This document shows, one piece after another, positions 33,997 to 42,817 of a DNA stretch of 51,871 nucleotides. The stretch spans positions 1 through 51,871 of the forward strand of contig JAQXZA010000075.1 of NCBI GenBank assembly GCA_029226955.1. The letters run 5' to 3'. How positions within the stretch are numbered: the stretch's first letter is position 1; each line of letters opens with the position of its first letter. The position numbers and the translations under genes were made by a program. The notes below the pieces were generated by a model. The model did no database searches. It was not told the DNA's origin and worked only from the letters and a program-made list of their open reading frames with translations. The stretch is from Clostridia bacterium. Its GTDB lineage: Bacteria; Bacillota; Clostridia; Oscillospirales; Acutalibacteraceae.

Positions 33997-34578
33997 ATTA
34001 TCATTACATTGTTTATTCAGCTCGCTACGCAGTCTGCTGAGTGTAACAGGAGTTATGTTAAGATATGAGGCAATATATTTATTGCATACCTGGTCAATAA
34101 GTCCCGGATATTTCTTCAAAAACCATTTGTAGCGTTCCATAGCACTATAACGATATAATGTTGTCTTTGCCTCCCAGTGTTCTGCAAATGACTTTAAAAG
34201 AAGTTGGTTATATAAAACGCTCACTTCCATATATTTATATTGCAGTTCTTCAATCTTAGAAATTGGAACAGAAATAATTTCACACTCGGTTAATGTATCA
34301 AGAGCAACCGCAGGAACCATTTTGGAATCACAACGTACAACAGTCGGTGAACCACATCTTGTACAAAAACAATCTGTAATTTCTTTTCCTTTATCGTCCG
34401 TGAAATATCCTCTGATAACACCCTTTACTAAAAAATAGGTATCAGAAACTTCCTCATCTTCACGGACAATTTTAGTACCTTTTTTTAAATGTTCGTATTT
34501 TGAGTTTTCAACCAGTTCTTTTAATATTTTCTGATTTTGTATTCTTAATATTTCTGTATAAAAATCATATAAATTCAT
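33988..34578 (-). CDS. Crp/Fnr-family transcription regulator
   Basis: This 196-residue regulator has a cyclic-nucleotide-binding-like beta roll (about residues 30-115, with GTKIVREDEEVSDTYFLVKGVIRGYF) and a C-terminal winged helix (about 150-190, YIASYLNITPVTLSRLRSEL). The Arg-x2-Ser cAMP site of Crp is not visible, so the signal is unknown. Four cysteines at 70, 72, 75 and 83 cluster in the effector domain and could bind metal or sense redox. It is transcribed away from the YfhO gene; a TATAAT box lies at 34602-34607. Confidence 0.82.
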   Translation of the reverse strand: MNLYDFYTEILRIQNQKILKELVENSKYEHLKKGTKIVREDEEVSDTYFLVKGVIRGYFTDDKGKEITDCFCTRCGSPTVVRCDSKMVPAVALDTLTECEIISVPISKIEELQYKYMEVSVLYNQLLLKSFAEHWEAKTTLYRYSAMERYKWFLKKYPGLIDQVCNKYIASYLNITPVTLSRLRSELNKQCNDNKY

Positions 34579-34822
34579 TATTATTCCCCCTACTAATTGA
34601 CATTATACACTTGATTTATGATAATTGCATTAACATAGATTTATTTTTTGAAATTTTATGCAAATTTTTGTCGATTTTTTATTATAAATTTTTTGGATAT
34701 AAAAATTTTATATTTTCACTTCTGACTTTTCTGAATGAATTTGCAAATTTATATATGGATTTTTATGTATGAATATGTTAAAATTATCTGGATTGAAAAT
34801 ACTTTATATCGGAGGCTAAAAA

Positions 34823-37396
34823 ATGACAAAAGCACGAACACTGCTAAACGTAAAGAAAAATTATTTCTTACGTGCATTTTTGTGGGGAGTCGGACTCTCA
34901 TTTCTGTTTTTTCTGCCGTTCATAATAATGAATGACGGATACTTCTTCTTTTATGGAGATTTCAACGTACAGCAAATTCCGTTTTATCAGATGATACACG
35001 ATTCCATTCAGAGCGGAAATATCGGTTGGAGTTATACAACCGACCTTGGTGCAAACATTATCGGTTCATACAGTTTCTATAATATAGGCAGTCCGTTTTT
35101 CTGGCTGACACTGCTGTTTCCAAGTGACGCAGTACCTTATATGATGGCACCGCTGTTAATGCTTAAATTCGGCTGTGCGTCGCTTGCGGCTTATACTTTT
35201 CTCAGAAGATATGTAAAAAATCAGGATTATGCAATAATCGGCGGACTTATTTACGCATTTTCAGGATTCGGAATTTACAATATTTTCTTCAATCATTTTC
35301 ACGAGGCAATGATAACATTTCCGTTCCTTTTAGCCGCTGTTGACGAATATATATATGAAAACCGCAAAGGTGTCGTTGCAATAGCTGTTTTTGCGGCAAG
35401 TCTTGTAAATTATTATTTCTTTGCAGGACAGGCAGTATTTATATTCATTTACTGGTGTATCCGTATGATAACGGGCAGTTTCAGAATGAATATAAAAGAA
35501 TTTTTCCGCTTTGCTTTTGAGATAATTATTGGTTTCCTCTGTGCAGCAGTCATACTGATTCCGTCAATACTTTCTGTATTACAAAATTCACGACTCAATA
35601 ACTTCCCTAACGGCTGGGGTGCAATCCTTTATTCAAACGAACAGAGATACCTCCATATATTACTGTCGTTTTTCTTCCCGCCTGATATGCCGGCATACGC
35701 TAACTTCACACCTGATTCAAACGCTAAATGGTCGTCGGTTGCCGGCTGGTTGCCGCTGTTCAGTATGGTTGGAGTTCTTTCGTTCTATAAACTCAAAACA
35801 CACAAATGGCTCAGAATATTTATACCGATTCTGTTCCTTATGGCATTCGTTCCGATTCTCAACTGTATGTTCCAGCTTTTCAACGCCGCATATTATGCTC
35901 GCTGGTTCTATATGCTGACACTTATGCTTTCACTTGCAACAATAATATGTCTTGACCGTGAAGAAACAGACTTCAAGCCGGCTTTAAGAACAACATTCAT
36001 TATTACCTTTGCCATAACTGCTTTAATCGGACTTATGCCGTCAACATCAACCGATACGGACGGAAATTCCACAACAACCTACGGTCTTGAAAAATATCCA
36101 GACCGTTTCTGGATATGGGTAGGTATAGCTTTTGTAGGACTTACCGCACTTGCAATTCTGCTGTGTTTCAGAAAAAATCAGAAATTATTTATAAATTCCG
36201 TTTCTATATGTCTTTCCGTTCTTATTGTAGGTTATTCTATGGTACTTGTCGGTACTGGTGTTGTAAATGCCAACTACAAAAAGGACTTTATCAAAACTTA
36301 CGCTATTGGCAACAAGGACAAATTTGAAGAACTGACAGACTTAAAAGAAGTACGTTCCGATTTTTATGAGGCTATGGACAATATGGGAATGTTCTGGCAG
36401 ATTCCGACAATACAGGCTTTTCAGAGTATTGTACCCGGTTCGGTAATGGATTTCTACAAATCAATCGGTGTTGAACGTTCGGTAGGTTCACGACCAAAGA
36501 CAAATGTTTACGGAATAAGAAGTTTCCTTTCGTGCAAATATCTTTTTGATTATACAAAGGATTCAAAGCAGTTTGAAAATTCACTCGGTTCAAACGAAAT
36601 GCCTGGCTGGGAACTCAAAGAAACCAAAAATGCCTATAAAGTCTATGAAAACAAATGCTATATTCCTTATGGCTTCACCTATGATGAATATGTAACAGAA
36701 GAACAGTTCAATAATTGTTCAGAAAGCGACAGACACTTACTTTTGTTAAAGGCTATGGTTCTTACTGATGAACAGGCAAAGAAATACAGTGATATTCTTA
36801 ACCACCACACAAGCACAACAGACTATAAATATAATGAAGATGAATATTTTGAAGATTGCGAAAACCGCAAAAAGCTCACCTGTTCATCAATAGAGTTCAA
36901 TAACAGCAGTTTTTCCGCAAAAATTACAACAGGAAACAGTGATGAACTTGTATTTTTCAGTATTCCTTATGAAAGCGGTTGGAGTGCAACGGTCAACGGT
37001 CAGCCTGCTGATATTGAAAAAGTCAATGTAGGCTTTATGGCTGTAAGAGTTCCGGCAAATCAGACATCAACAATAGTATTCAACTATAAAACTCCCGGAC
37101 TTACGGCTGGTATTATTGTTTCGTGTGTAAGCGTTGTAATCTTTGTTGCATATATGGTATTCTGGAAAGTTCCGAAAAGAAAAAAAGAAAACGGACTTTA
37201 TCTGATTGACGACCTTGCACCTGATGATGACGAAACAATAACTGAAACATCTTACGAAAACAAAACATCAGATACTGACAAAAACGCAAACACAGAAACT
37301 TCCGAACCGTCAGCTATTCCTGATGACAGCAAAAATACAGTTACCGAAAAAACGGACAATAAACAAAATTCCGACAACGAAAAAACAAAACTTTGA
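34823..37396 (+). CDS. YfhO-family multi-spanning membrane glycosyltransferase
   Basis: The 857-residue protein has about 13 membrane helices and the YfhO family pattern near the start, with GDFNVQQIPFYQMIHDSI and then the helices FWLTLLFP and YAFSGFGIYN. A large extracytoplasmic domain follows (about 500-750), then a last helix and a charged cytoplasmic tail of about 65 residues. In Bacillus, YfhO moves GlcNAc from a lipid carrier onto lipoteichoic acid, working with CsbB; the matching GT2 gene is directly downstream. The C-terminal Asp/Glu/Lys/Thr tail is longer than usual. CGGAGG precedes the ATG. Confidence 0.85.
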   Translation: MTKARTLLNVKKNYFLRAFLWGVGLSFLFFLPFIIMNDGYFFFYGDFNVQQIPFYQMIHDSIQSGNIGWSYTTDLGANIIGSYSFYNIGSPFFWLTLLFPSDAVPYMMAPLLMLKFGCASLAAYTFLRRYVKNQDYAIIGGLIYAFSGFGIYNIFFNHFHEAMITFPFLLAAVDEYIYENRKGVVAIAVFAASLVNYYFFAGQAVFIFIYWCIRMITGSFRMNIKEFFRFAFEIIIGFLCAAVILIPSILSVLQNSRLNNFPNGWGAILYSNEQRYLHILLSFFFPPDMPAYANFTPDSNAKWSSVAGWLPLFSMVGVLSFYKLKTHKWLRIFIPILFLMAFVPILNCMFQLFNAAYYARWFYMLTLMLSLATIICLDREETDFKPALRTTFIITFAITALIGLMPSTSTDTDGNSTTTYGLEKYPDRFWIWVGIAFVGLTALAILLCFRKNQKLFINSVSICLSVLIVGYSMVLVGTGVVNANYKKDFIKTYAIGNKDKFEELTDLKEVRSDFYEAMDNMGMFWQIPTIQAFQSIVPGSVMDFYKSIGVERSVGSRPKTNVYGIRSFLSCKYLFDYTKDSKQFENSLGSNEMPGWELKETKNAYKVYENKCYIPYGFTYDEYVTEEQFNNCSESDRHLLLLKAMVLTDEQAKKYSDILNHHTSTTDYKYNEDEYFEDCENRKKLTCSSIEFNNSSFSAKITTGNSDELVFFSIPYESGWSATVNGQPADIEKVNVGFMAVRVPANQTSTIVFNYKTPGLTAGIIVSCVSVVIFVAYMVFWKVPKRKKENGLYLIDDLAPDDDETITETSYENKTSDTDKNANTETSEPSAIPDDSKNTVTEKTDNKQNSDNEKTKL

Positions 37397-37399
37397 CTC

Positions 37400-37435
37400 A
37401 AAGAGGAGGCAGTTTTAAGCTGTTCTCCTCTTTTT
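37400..37435 (+). terminator. Terminator after the YfhO gene
   Basis: AAAGAGGAG pairs with CTCCTCTTT, with an imperfect inner stem, and TTTTT follows. It lies directly after the YfhO stop, so the next gene probably has its own promoter. Confidence 0.8.
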
Positions 37436-37483
37436 GTATATGAATTTTTTGTTAAATAAGATGTATATTCAGATTCATATTTG

Positions 37484-37512
37484 TTGATTTTTTTATTAAA
37501 CAGTGATAAAAT
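37484..37512 (+). promoter_or_regulatory. Promoter candidate of the CsbB-like gene
   Basis: TTGATT (37484-37489), a 17-base spacer and TAAAAT (37507-37512) lie about 115 bases before the ATG. Both are one or two bases from consensus. Confidence 0.45.
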
Positions 37513-37626
37513 ACAATCAAACACAACTTGATTTATTGAAATTAACAGTATGTAGGCAACAACAAAATCATTATATAAATTTCAAATAATACTGTTTTTA
37601 CAATTAACCCTGAAAGGAGAACATAT

Positions 37627-38577
37627 ATGCCTACGGTTTATTTTGTTATTCCGTGCTACAATGAAGAAGAAGTATTGCCGGAAACAATAAAAAGACTTAA
37701 TCTGAAATTACAGACGCTTATAGAATCAGGAAAAGCAACGGACGACAGCCGTATGCTTTTTGTAGATGACGGAAGTAAGGACAAAACGTGGAGTATTATT
37801 ACCGAACACAGCAATGAAAACAAATTCGTCGGTGGTATAAAACTTGCACATAACAGAGGACATCAGAACGCACTTTTAAGCGGTCTTATGACGGCAAAGG
37901 AAAACGGCTGTGACTGTGCAATATCGCTTGATGCGGATTTACAGGACGATATAAATGTTATAGACCAGTTTATCGACAAATATCTTGAAGGCTGTGAAGT
38001 TGTTTACGGTGTACGCAACAGCCGAAAAAAAGATACTTTCTTTAAACGTACAACGGCACAGGGATATTATAAATTTATGAAATTCCTTGGAGTTGATATT
38101 GTATATAATCACGCTGACTATCGTCTTATGGGAAGTAAGGCACTTGACGCACTTTCCGAATATAAAGAAGTAAATCTGTTTTTGCGTGGAATTGTGCCAC
38201 TTATTGGTTACAGGTGTGATTATGTTTACTATGAACGAAATGAACGCTTTGCGGGTGAATCAAAATATCCGCTCAAAAAAATGATTAAATTTGCCATTGA
38301 CGGAATAACATCTTTCAGTGTAAAGCCACTTAAAATCATTTCAAATATCGGCATACTTATCTGTATATTGAGTGTAATAGGTTTTATTTATGCACTTATT
38401 TCATTCTTTACGGGCAACGCAATAGCCGGTTGGGCGTCAACAATATGTTCAATATGGTTTCTCGGCGGTCTGCAAATGCTTTGTATCGGCATAGTGGGAA
38501 CTTATGTCGGAAAAATTTACAATGAAGTAAAAGCAAGACCACGCTACCGAATAGAAGAAAAGATTATAAAGAAATAA
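37627..38577 (+). CDS. CsbB/GtrB-like polyprenyl-phosphate glycosyltransferase
   Basis: This 316-residue GT2 enzyme starts with TVYFVIPCYNEEEVLPETI and has FVDDGSKDKTW (about 45-55) and ISLDADLQDD (about 98-107) for metal and donor. Two C-terminal membrane helices lie at about 235-260 and 272-297. Such proteins transfer a sugar from UDP to undecaprenyl phosphate on the inner face; the lipid-linked sugar is then used outside by a YfhO-type enzyme. The upstream YfhO gene makes a matching pair. No GtcA-like flippase is seen nearby. GAAAGGAGAA precedes the start. Confidence 0.88.
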   Translation: MPTVYFVIPCYNEEEVLPETIKRLNLKLQTLIESGKATDDSRMLFVDDGSKDKTWSIITEHSNENKFVGGIKLAHNRGHQNALLSGLMTAKENGCDCAISLDADLQDDINVIDQFIDKYLEGCEVVYGVRNSRKKDTFFKRTTAQGYYKFMKFLGVDIVYNHADYRLMGSKALDALSEYKEVNLFLRGIVPLIGYRCDYVYYERNERFAGESKYPLKKMIKFAIDGITSFSVKPLKIISNIGILICILSVIGFIYALISFFTGNAIAGWASTICSIWFLGGLQMLCIGIVGTYVGKIYNEVKARPRYRIEEKIIKK

Positions 38578-38635
38578 ACATTCACTACAAATCATATAAT
38601 GACAGTGAATATCAAGAAAATACGGAGATGATATT

Positions 38636-39994
38636 ATGTTTTTCGGAGAGAAAATTTTAGATTACAAAAACGACATACTGCACGATATTGATGAACTTAT
38701 AAAGATTAAATCAATATCATCAACAGACAAAAATGCCGCTGCTGAGGCACTGAATTATATTCTTGGCAGAGCAGAACAAATGGGTTTTAAAACAAAAAAT
38801 ATCGACAATGTTGCCGGTCACGCAGAATTTGGCGAAGGTAAAGAACTTTCAGCGGTTCTTGTACACGTTGACGTTGTTCCCGCCGGTGACGGCTGGTCAG
38901 TTGAACCTTATCAGCTTACCGAAAAAGACGGCAGACTTTACGGCAGAGGAATTGTTGACGACAAGGGTTCAGCGGTAATTGCGTTATACTGTCTTAAAGC
39001 AATGAAGGACAGCGGTGTAAAACCAAACCGCAGAATACGTGTTATTTTCGGTGCGGGTGAAGAAATCGGTATGAACGATATGCAGACTTATTTTAATAGC
39101 GAGGAAATGCCGTCAATGGCATTTACACCTGACTCCGACTACGGTATTTGCAACAGGGAAAAAGGAATTTTACAGCTTGAAATTTCTTCCCCGTCACACG
39201 ACGGCACTACTCTTACTGAACTTCACGCCGGAAACGCTGTAAATGCCGTACCGTCAAAAGCCTATGCACTTATTGACTGTACAGAAAATGAAGACCATCA
39301 GTTACGACGTTTTGCCGACGCCAAGCCGGGTGAATATGATTTTGTCTATACAATGGACGGCTTACAGATTGTCGCAAAAGGCAAAGCCTCTCACGCATCA
39401 ACTCCCGAACAGGCACTCAATGCCGCAACACATCTTATCAGAATACTTGCGGCTAATTTCGGACAGATAGTTCTTGGTAGCCTTTGCGGATTCATTGATG
39501 ACGCAATAGGACTTGAAACAGACGGAACATCACTCGGAATTGCCTGTGCTGACAAAGAATCAGGTGCATTGACAGTAAATCTCGGAACAGTAAATATTGA
39601 CGAAAACAATTCAAAAGCTACACTCGATATACGTTATCCAGTTACTGCCGACAGCACGGAAATATTCGATAAAGTAAGTGAACGTGCGTCCTATGATGGT
39701 CTGAGAGTAAAAGTTCTCAGCCACGAACTGCCGCTTTCCGTTGATGAAAATGCACCGATTATTTCCGTTCTTAAATCAGCATACAAAACCGTAACAGGCG
39801 AGGACGCAAAAATCTACTCAACAGGCGGCGGAACTTATGCAAGAACGCTTAACAACAACGGTGTTGCATTCGGCCCGATTTTCGAGGGTGATGTATGTCA
39901 TATACACAATGTTGACGAAAGCATTGACAAGGAAAACTTCTTTAAACACGCTGAAATATGCCTTGAAGCTATGCACTCACTTGCTACTATATAA
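38636..39994 (+). CDS. M20 family metallodipeptidase (PepV/Sapep-like)
   Basis: The 452-residue enzyme has the M20 zinc motifs LVHVDVVPAGDGW (about residues 77-89), GRGIVDDKGSA (about 105-115) and GAGEEIGMND (about 143-152), and a late CHIHNVDE with a ligand histidine. It cleaves dipeptides in the cytoplasm, mainly after peptide uptake. It lies 58 bases after the CsbB-like gene with GGAGATG before the ATG and probably shares its transcript. A strong terminator follows. Confidence 0.9.
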   Translation: MFFGEKILDYKNDILHDIDELIKIKSISSTDKNAAAEALNYILGRAEQMGFKTKNIDNVAGHAEFGEGKELSAVLVHVDVVPAGDGWSVEPYQLTEKDGRLYGRGIVDDKGSAVIALYCLKAMKDSGVKPNRRIRVIFGAGEEIGMNDMQTYFNSEEMPSMAFTPDSDYGICNREKGILQLEISSPSHDGTTLTELHAGNAVNAVPSKAYALIDCTENEDHQLRRFADAKPGEYDFVYTMDGLQIVAKGKASHASTPEQALNAATHLIRILAANFGQIVLGSLCGFIDDAIGLETDGTSLGIACADKESGALTVNLGTVNIDENNSKATLDIRYPVTADSTEIFDKVSERASYDGLRVKVLSHELPLSVDENAPIISVLKSAYKTVTGEDAKIYSTGGGTYARTLNNNGVAFGPIFEGDVCHIHNVDESIDKENFFKHAEICLEAMHSLATI

Positions 39995-40020
39995 AAAAGT
40001 AAATTCATCTTGAAAAGCAA

Positions 40021-40058
40021 AAACCTGTTCGCTCAGACTTTGAAAATCTGAACGAACA
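40021..40058 (+). terminator. Terminator after the dipeptidase gene
   Basis: AAACCTGTTCG and CGAACAGGTTT form an 11-base stem, extended by CAGA and TCTG, followed by GTTTTTA. It lies about 27 bases after the stop. Confidence 0.9.
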
Positions 40059-40090
40059 GGTTTGTTTTTATTGTTACAATATGAATAACA

Positions 40091-40122
40091 AAAGGCTGTC
40101 CTGATTTCTCAAAACAGCCTTT
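40091..40122 (-). terminator. Terminator for the 51-residue gene transcript
   Basis: AAAGGCTGT and ACAGCCTTT are perfect 9-base arms with TTTT at the end on the minus strand. It lies about 100 bases after the stop of the 51-residue gene, beyond the 85-bp element, so that element is probably in its 3' untranslated region. Confidence 0.65.
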
Positions 40123-40129
40123 CAAGCAA

Positions 40130-40214
40130 AGATATTTTGGTGGGTGTGCCCCTTCCCACATTTCTTTTGACCCATAGGGTGCGTAGCAGCACAAATCTCT
40201 ACTTCAAAATATCT
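40130..40214. other. 85-bp element with 10-bp terminal inverted repeats, candidate structured RNA
   Basis: The ends AGATATTTTG and CAAAATATCT are exact inverted repeats. Inside are a GTGGG/CCCAC hairpin (40140-40159), ACCC-ATA-GGGT (40170-40180) and GTGC/GCAC (40179-40192). The interior is more GC-rich than its surroundings. It could be a folded RNA in the 3' end of the minus-strand transcript or a MITE-like repeat. No known RNA class was recognised. Confidence 0.5.
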
Positions 40215-40225
40215 ATATCTTATTT

Positions 40226-40381
40226 TTAATCTTCCTTAACGATTTTTTTATCCGATTTATGTGCAGAAGCACGAGCTAATGCCTTATCCAACATACTTTC
40301 ACGAGAACTTTCCAAAAACTGCTTGGTCTTTTCTTTGGTTACCTCAAAAGCCAACTCGACAGGTTTAGACAATACTGACAT
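40226..40381 (-). CDS. 51-residue small protein, unknown function
   Basis: This short protein begins MSVLSKPVELAFEVTKEK and is highly charged, rich in Lys, Ser and Ala, and probably helical with no membrane segment. The start at 40381 has AGAGGTG 8 bases upstream; the frame is open to 40417 but that covers the ribosome site. It lies 74 bases after the GTPase gene in the same direction and may be cotranscribed with it. I do not recognise a family. Confidence 0.55.
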   Translation of the reverse strand: MSVLSKPVELAFEVTKEKTKQFLESSRESMLDKALARASAHKSDKKIVKED

Positions 40382-40454
40382 ATCTCGCACCTCTCCTTTC
40401 CATTTTATATCAGTCACTTATATGATATTAACCGATAATTCATTTATAGAATAA

Positions 40455-41405
40455 TCAAGAAAAATATACTGTTTCTTCCTGTGGTTTTTCAGCGGGAACA
40501 ACATCTGTTACATAGAACATAGGCCCTACTTCTCCGCCGAACATTCTGTCCTTTTCTGCCCTGACCTTAGCTGTTACCGTGTACCAGCCTTTGTTTTTAA
40601 GCGTGTCGGCTTTATCCCAGCGACAGTAAAAACCTACATATCTTATATCCTCAACACAACAGGTCATTGCAAAACGTCCACCTATAAAGGCATTTTTCGG
40701 CAGTTTATTGCTACGGGCAACAAGTGCCTTGAATTTAAGCGTTTTATTGTCGTAATTTTCAGGTTTGTCCATTGCATCAAGATAAAGCAGTCCGAAATCC
40801 GTGTCCTTAATCTCAACAATATCTGCATTAAGGTCAAACGGCAACGGGTCAACTATATCGTCATTTTCAACACTTCCGTCAGTGTATTCATAGATAATAT
40901 CAGCACGGCGGTTTATTGCACGGACTATTGTGTGGAGTTTCTGCTTGTCAAAACCCTCTTTACAGCGGTTAAATGCAACAAGTTCGGTGACGCTTATTTT
41001 GTCATAGACAAGCTGACGCATATTATTGTTGTACATATCGAATGTGTTTGAATCCGCCATCATCATTATCTGATAAATCTGCCAGTTTCTCGGCAATACT
41101 TCCGCTAAATCCTGTAAAAGCCACATTCCGTTATATTCAATCATTACACGCTCGGCACGACTTTTTTTCAGGCTGCTTTCAAGGAATTTTGTTGTAAGGT
41201 CTTCCTTGTTTTCAACGGTTACGATTGTGACATTTCTTCCACCTGAATACTTTGATGTATCCAGTTCCTCCTCGCCCTCCTCACAAAGAACAACAAGGGT
41301 TTTGTCACCGTCCTGAAAACGTTTGTCGCAAAGCGTATCGTGCATAAATTTTGTTTTGCCGCTGTCAAGAAATCCAAGAAAAAGATATACGGGTATTGTT
41401 GCCAT
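40455..41405 (-). CDS. CobW-like P-loop GTPase with C-terminal TIGR03943-like domain
   Basis: The 316-residue protein has a P-loop GFLDSGKT (11-18) and a G3E-like fold, but the usual CxCC motif is absent. Residues from about 190 form a beta-rich domain with ARSNKLPKNAFIGGRFAMTCCVEDIRYVGFYC, resembling the TIGR03943 family that often accompanies CobW proteins. It lies 20 bases after the His-rich G3E GTPase, so the two are likely one unit in metal handling. The function is inferred from family and context only. Confidence 0.7.
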   Translation of the reverse strand: MATIPVYLFLGFLDSGKTKFMHDTLCDKRFQDGDKTLVVLCEEGEEELDTSKYSGGRNVTIVTVENKEDLTTKFLESSLKKSRAERVMIEYNGMWLLQDLAEVLPRNWQIYQIMMMADSNTFDMYNNNMRQLVYDKISVTELVAFNRCKEGFDKQKLHTIVRAINRRADIIYEYTDGSVENDDIVDPLPFDLNADIVEIKDTDFGLLYLDAMDKPENYDNKTLKFKALVARSNKLPKNAFIGGRFAMTCCVEDIRYVGFYCRWDKADTLKNKGWYTVTAKVRAEKDRMFGGEVGPMFYVTDVVPAEKPQEETVYFS

Positions 41406-41425
41406 ATATATTATTCATCTCCGTT

Positions 41426-42424
41426 TCAGACTAATTTAAAGAGCTTTTCAAGTTCGCTTTCGTTGAGTTTTGAACCGATAACGCAAATTCTGCCTGTATA
41501 ATCGGCTGAACCGTTTCTTACGTTCATTTCCTCAGGAACAAAGTCATAGTGAATCCATTTTCCGTCAGTTGCCGGAACAATTCCCTTTGCACGAAGAATA
41601 GTACCATATTTTTCGCTGTCTGAAAGTGCTGAGAGAATTTCCTTGATTTCGTCCATTGTATATTTTCTTGCGGTTTCCTTGCCCCAGCTTGTGAATACTT
41701 CATCAGCGTGGTGATTGTGGTGATGTTCATGGTCATGGTCGCAACACTCGTCGTCGTGGTGGTGATGATGTTCGTGGTCGTGGTCACAGCACTCGTCATC
41801 ATTGTGGCATACATCGTCAACAGAAAGAAGTGCTTTTCCGTCTGTTGCAGCAAGAATCTGTTCACCTGTAATATCGTCCCAAGGTGTTGTAACGATTGCG
41901 GCTTTGTCGTTGTGTTCTCTGATAAGTGCAAGACATTTTTCAAGTTTTTCATCACTTATATTCTGTGTTCTGCTGAGAATAATCGTGCTTGCATTCTCAA
42001 TCTGATTGTTGTAAAATTCGCCAAAATTCTTCATATAGATTTTGCATTTTGTCGCATCGGCAACAGTAACAAAGCTGTTGAGTTTTACATCATCACTGAC
42101 AACAGCCTTTACAGCATTGATAACATCTGAAAGTTTGCCTACGCCTGACGGTTCAATAATTATTCTGTTGGGGTGATATTCGTCAAGCACCTTTGTGAGT
42201 GCCTTTCTGAAATCTCCGACAAGTGAACAGCAAATACAACCTGAGTTCATTTCGTTAATCTGAATACCTGCCTCTTTGAGAAATCCGCCGTCAATGCCTA
42301 TTTCACCAAATTCATTTTCTATAAGCACAAGCTGTTCGTTCTTATAGCCTTCTTTAATAAGTTTTTTAATGAGAGTAGTTTTACCTGCTCCAAGAAAGCC
42401 TGAAAAAATATCAATTTTTGTCAT
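41426..42424 (-). CDS. G3E-family GTPase with histidine-rich metal-binding insert
   Basis: This 332-residue CobW/ZNG1-type metallochaperone has Walker A GFLGAGKTT (9-17), the metal-binding CICC (63-66, GCICC context) and a His/Asp/Cys-rich insert at about 207-239. The insert is two copies of DDECCDHDHEHHH before the C-terminal CobW domain. It should pass zinc or another metal to a target protein using GTP. It is the first gene of a unit with the second GTPase. Promoter and operator candidates are at 42458-42523. Confidence 0.88.
   Translation of the reverse strand: MTKIDIFSGFLGAGKTTLIKKLIKEGYKNEQLVLIENEFGEIGIDGGFLKEAGIQINEMNSGCICCSLVGDFRKALTKVLDEYHPNRIIIEPSGVGKLSDVINAVKAVVSDDVKLNSFVTVADATKCKIYMKNFGEFYNNQIENASTIILSRTQNISDEKLEKCLALIREHNDKAAIVTTPWDDITGEQILAATDGKALLSVDDVCHNDDECCDHDHEHHHHHDDECCDHDHEHHHNHHADEVFTSWGKETARKYTMDEIKEILSALSDSEKYGTILRAKGIVPATDGKWIHYDFVPEEMNVRNGSADYTGRICVIGSKLNESELEKLFKLV
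41708..41806 (-). repeat. Duplicated 45-bp segment encoding the His-rich insert
   Basis: Two tandem copies of about 45 bases encode DDECCDHDHEHHH plus two more residues. Copy number could change by slippage and alter metal capacity. Confidence 0.8.
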
Positions 42425-42457
42425 AAAAAATTATCTCCTTTTTCTCCGATAAGTACA

Positions 42458-42482
42458 GCATTAAAGCAAAAGCCTTAAATGC
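42458..42482. promoter_or_regulatory. Inverted repeat, operator candidate for the GTPase genes
   Basis: GCATTAAAG and CTTAAATGC (8 of 9 complementary) around 7 bases lie between the likely start site and the ribosome site. A repressor bound here would block transcription. It does not match the Bacillus Zur consensus as I know it. Confidence 0.4.
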
Positions 42483-42494
42483 ATACTAACTTAT

Positions 42495-42523
42495 ATTATA
42501 TACCCTTTTGTCAAGCATTTCAA
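42495..42523 (-). promoter_or_regulatory. Promoter of the GTPase genes
   Basis: On the minus strand TTGAAA (42518-42523), a 17-base spacer and TATAAT (42495-42500). Confidence 0.7.
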
Positions 42524-42706
42524 ACTATTTTTTATAAATCCAAAAATATGCATAAATCACTTATCTGTACATAATTTAAGCTTTTGTATGTATAAATAAA
42601 ATTATAAAAAAGTATTTTAAAAACACATTTCAACATTTTTATCTTATTCGAGAATTTTGATGTTTATTAAATTATTATAGATTTTAAAATTATTTTTATA
42701 AATATA

Positions 42707-42735
42707 TTGACATTTTATAGAAGCACGAGTATAAT
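42707..42735 (+). promoter_or_regulatory. Sigma-A promoter of the peptide/ABC operon
   Basis: TTGACA (42707-42712), a 17-base spacer and TATAAT (42730-42735), a perfect consensus, about 83 bases before the start codon. Confidence 0.88.
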
Positions 42736-42817
42736 TAATATCACACAGATTGGGAATATTTATTATTTCTCTTTACAAGTGGTTTAGTAAACAAATTTTA
42801 AATCGGAGGTAAAATTT

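Larger units (their letters stand above)
42425..42706. other. Divergent intergenic region between GTPase and peptide operons
   Basis: This holds the GTPase promoter and inverted repeat (42458-42523) and then about 180 very AT-rich bases in which I see no gene. The peptide promoter begins at 42707. Confidence 0.6.

Noticed and set aside
40130-40214. Known ribozyme or riboswitch (twister, pistol, SRP or 6S RNA)
   Set aside because: I compared the hairpins with the conserved cores I know and found no match, so it is left unclassified.
41708-42130. A long plus-strand frame opposite the His-rich GTPase
   Set aside because: It is the antisense of the histidine codons, giving low-complexity Val and Met, with no ribosome site.
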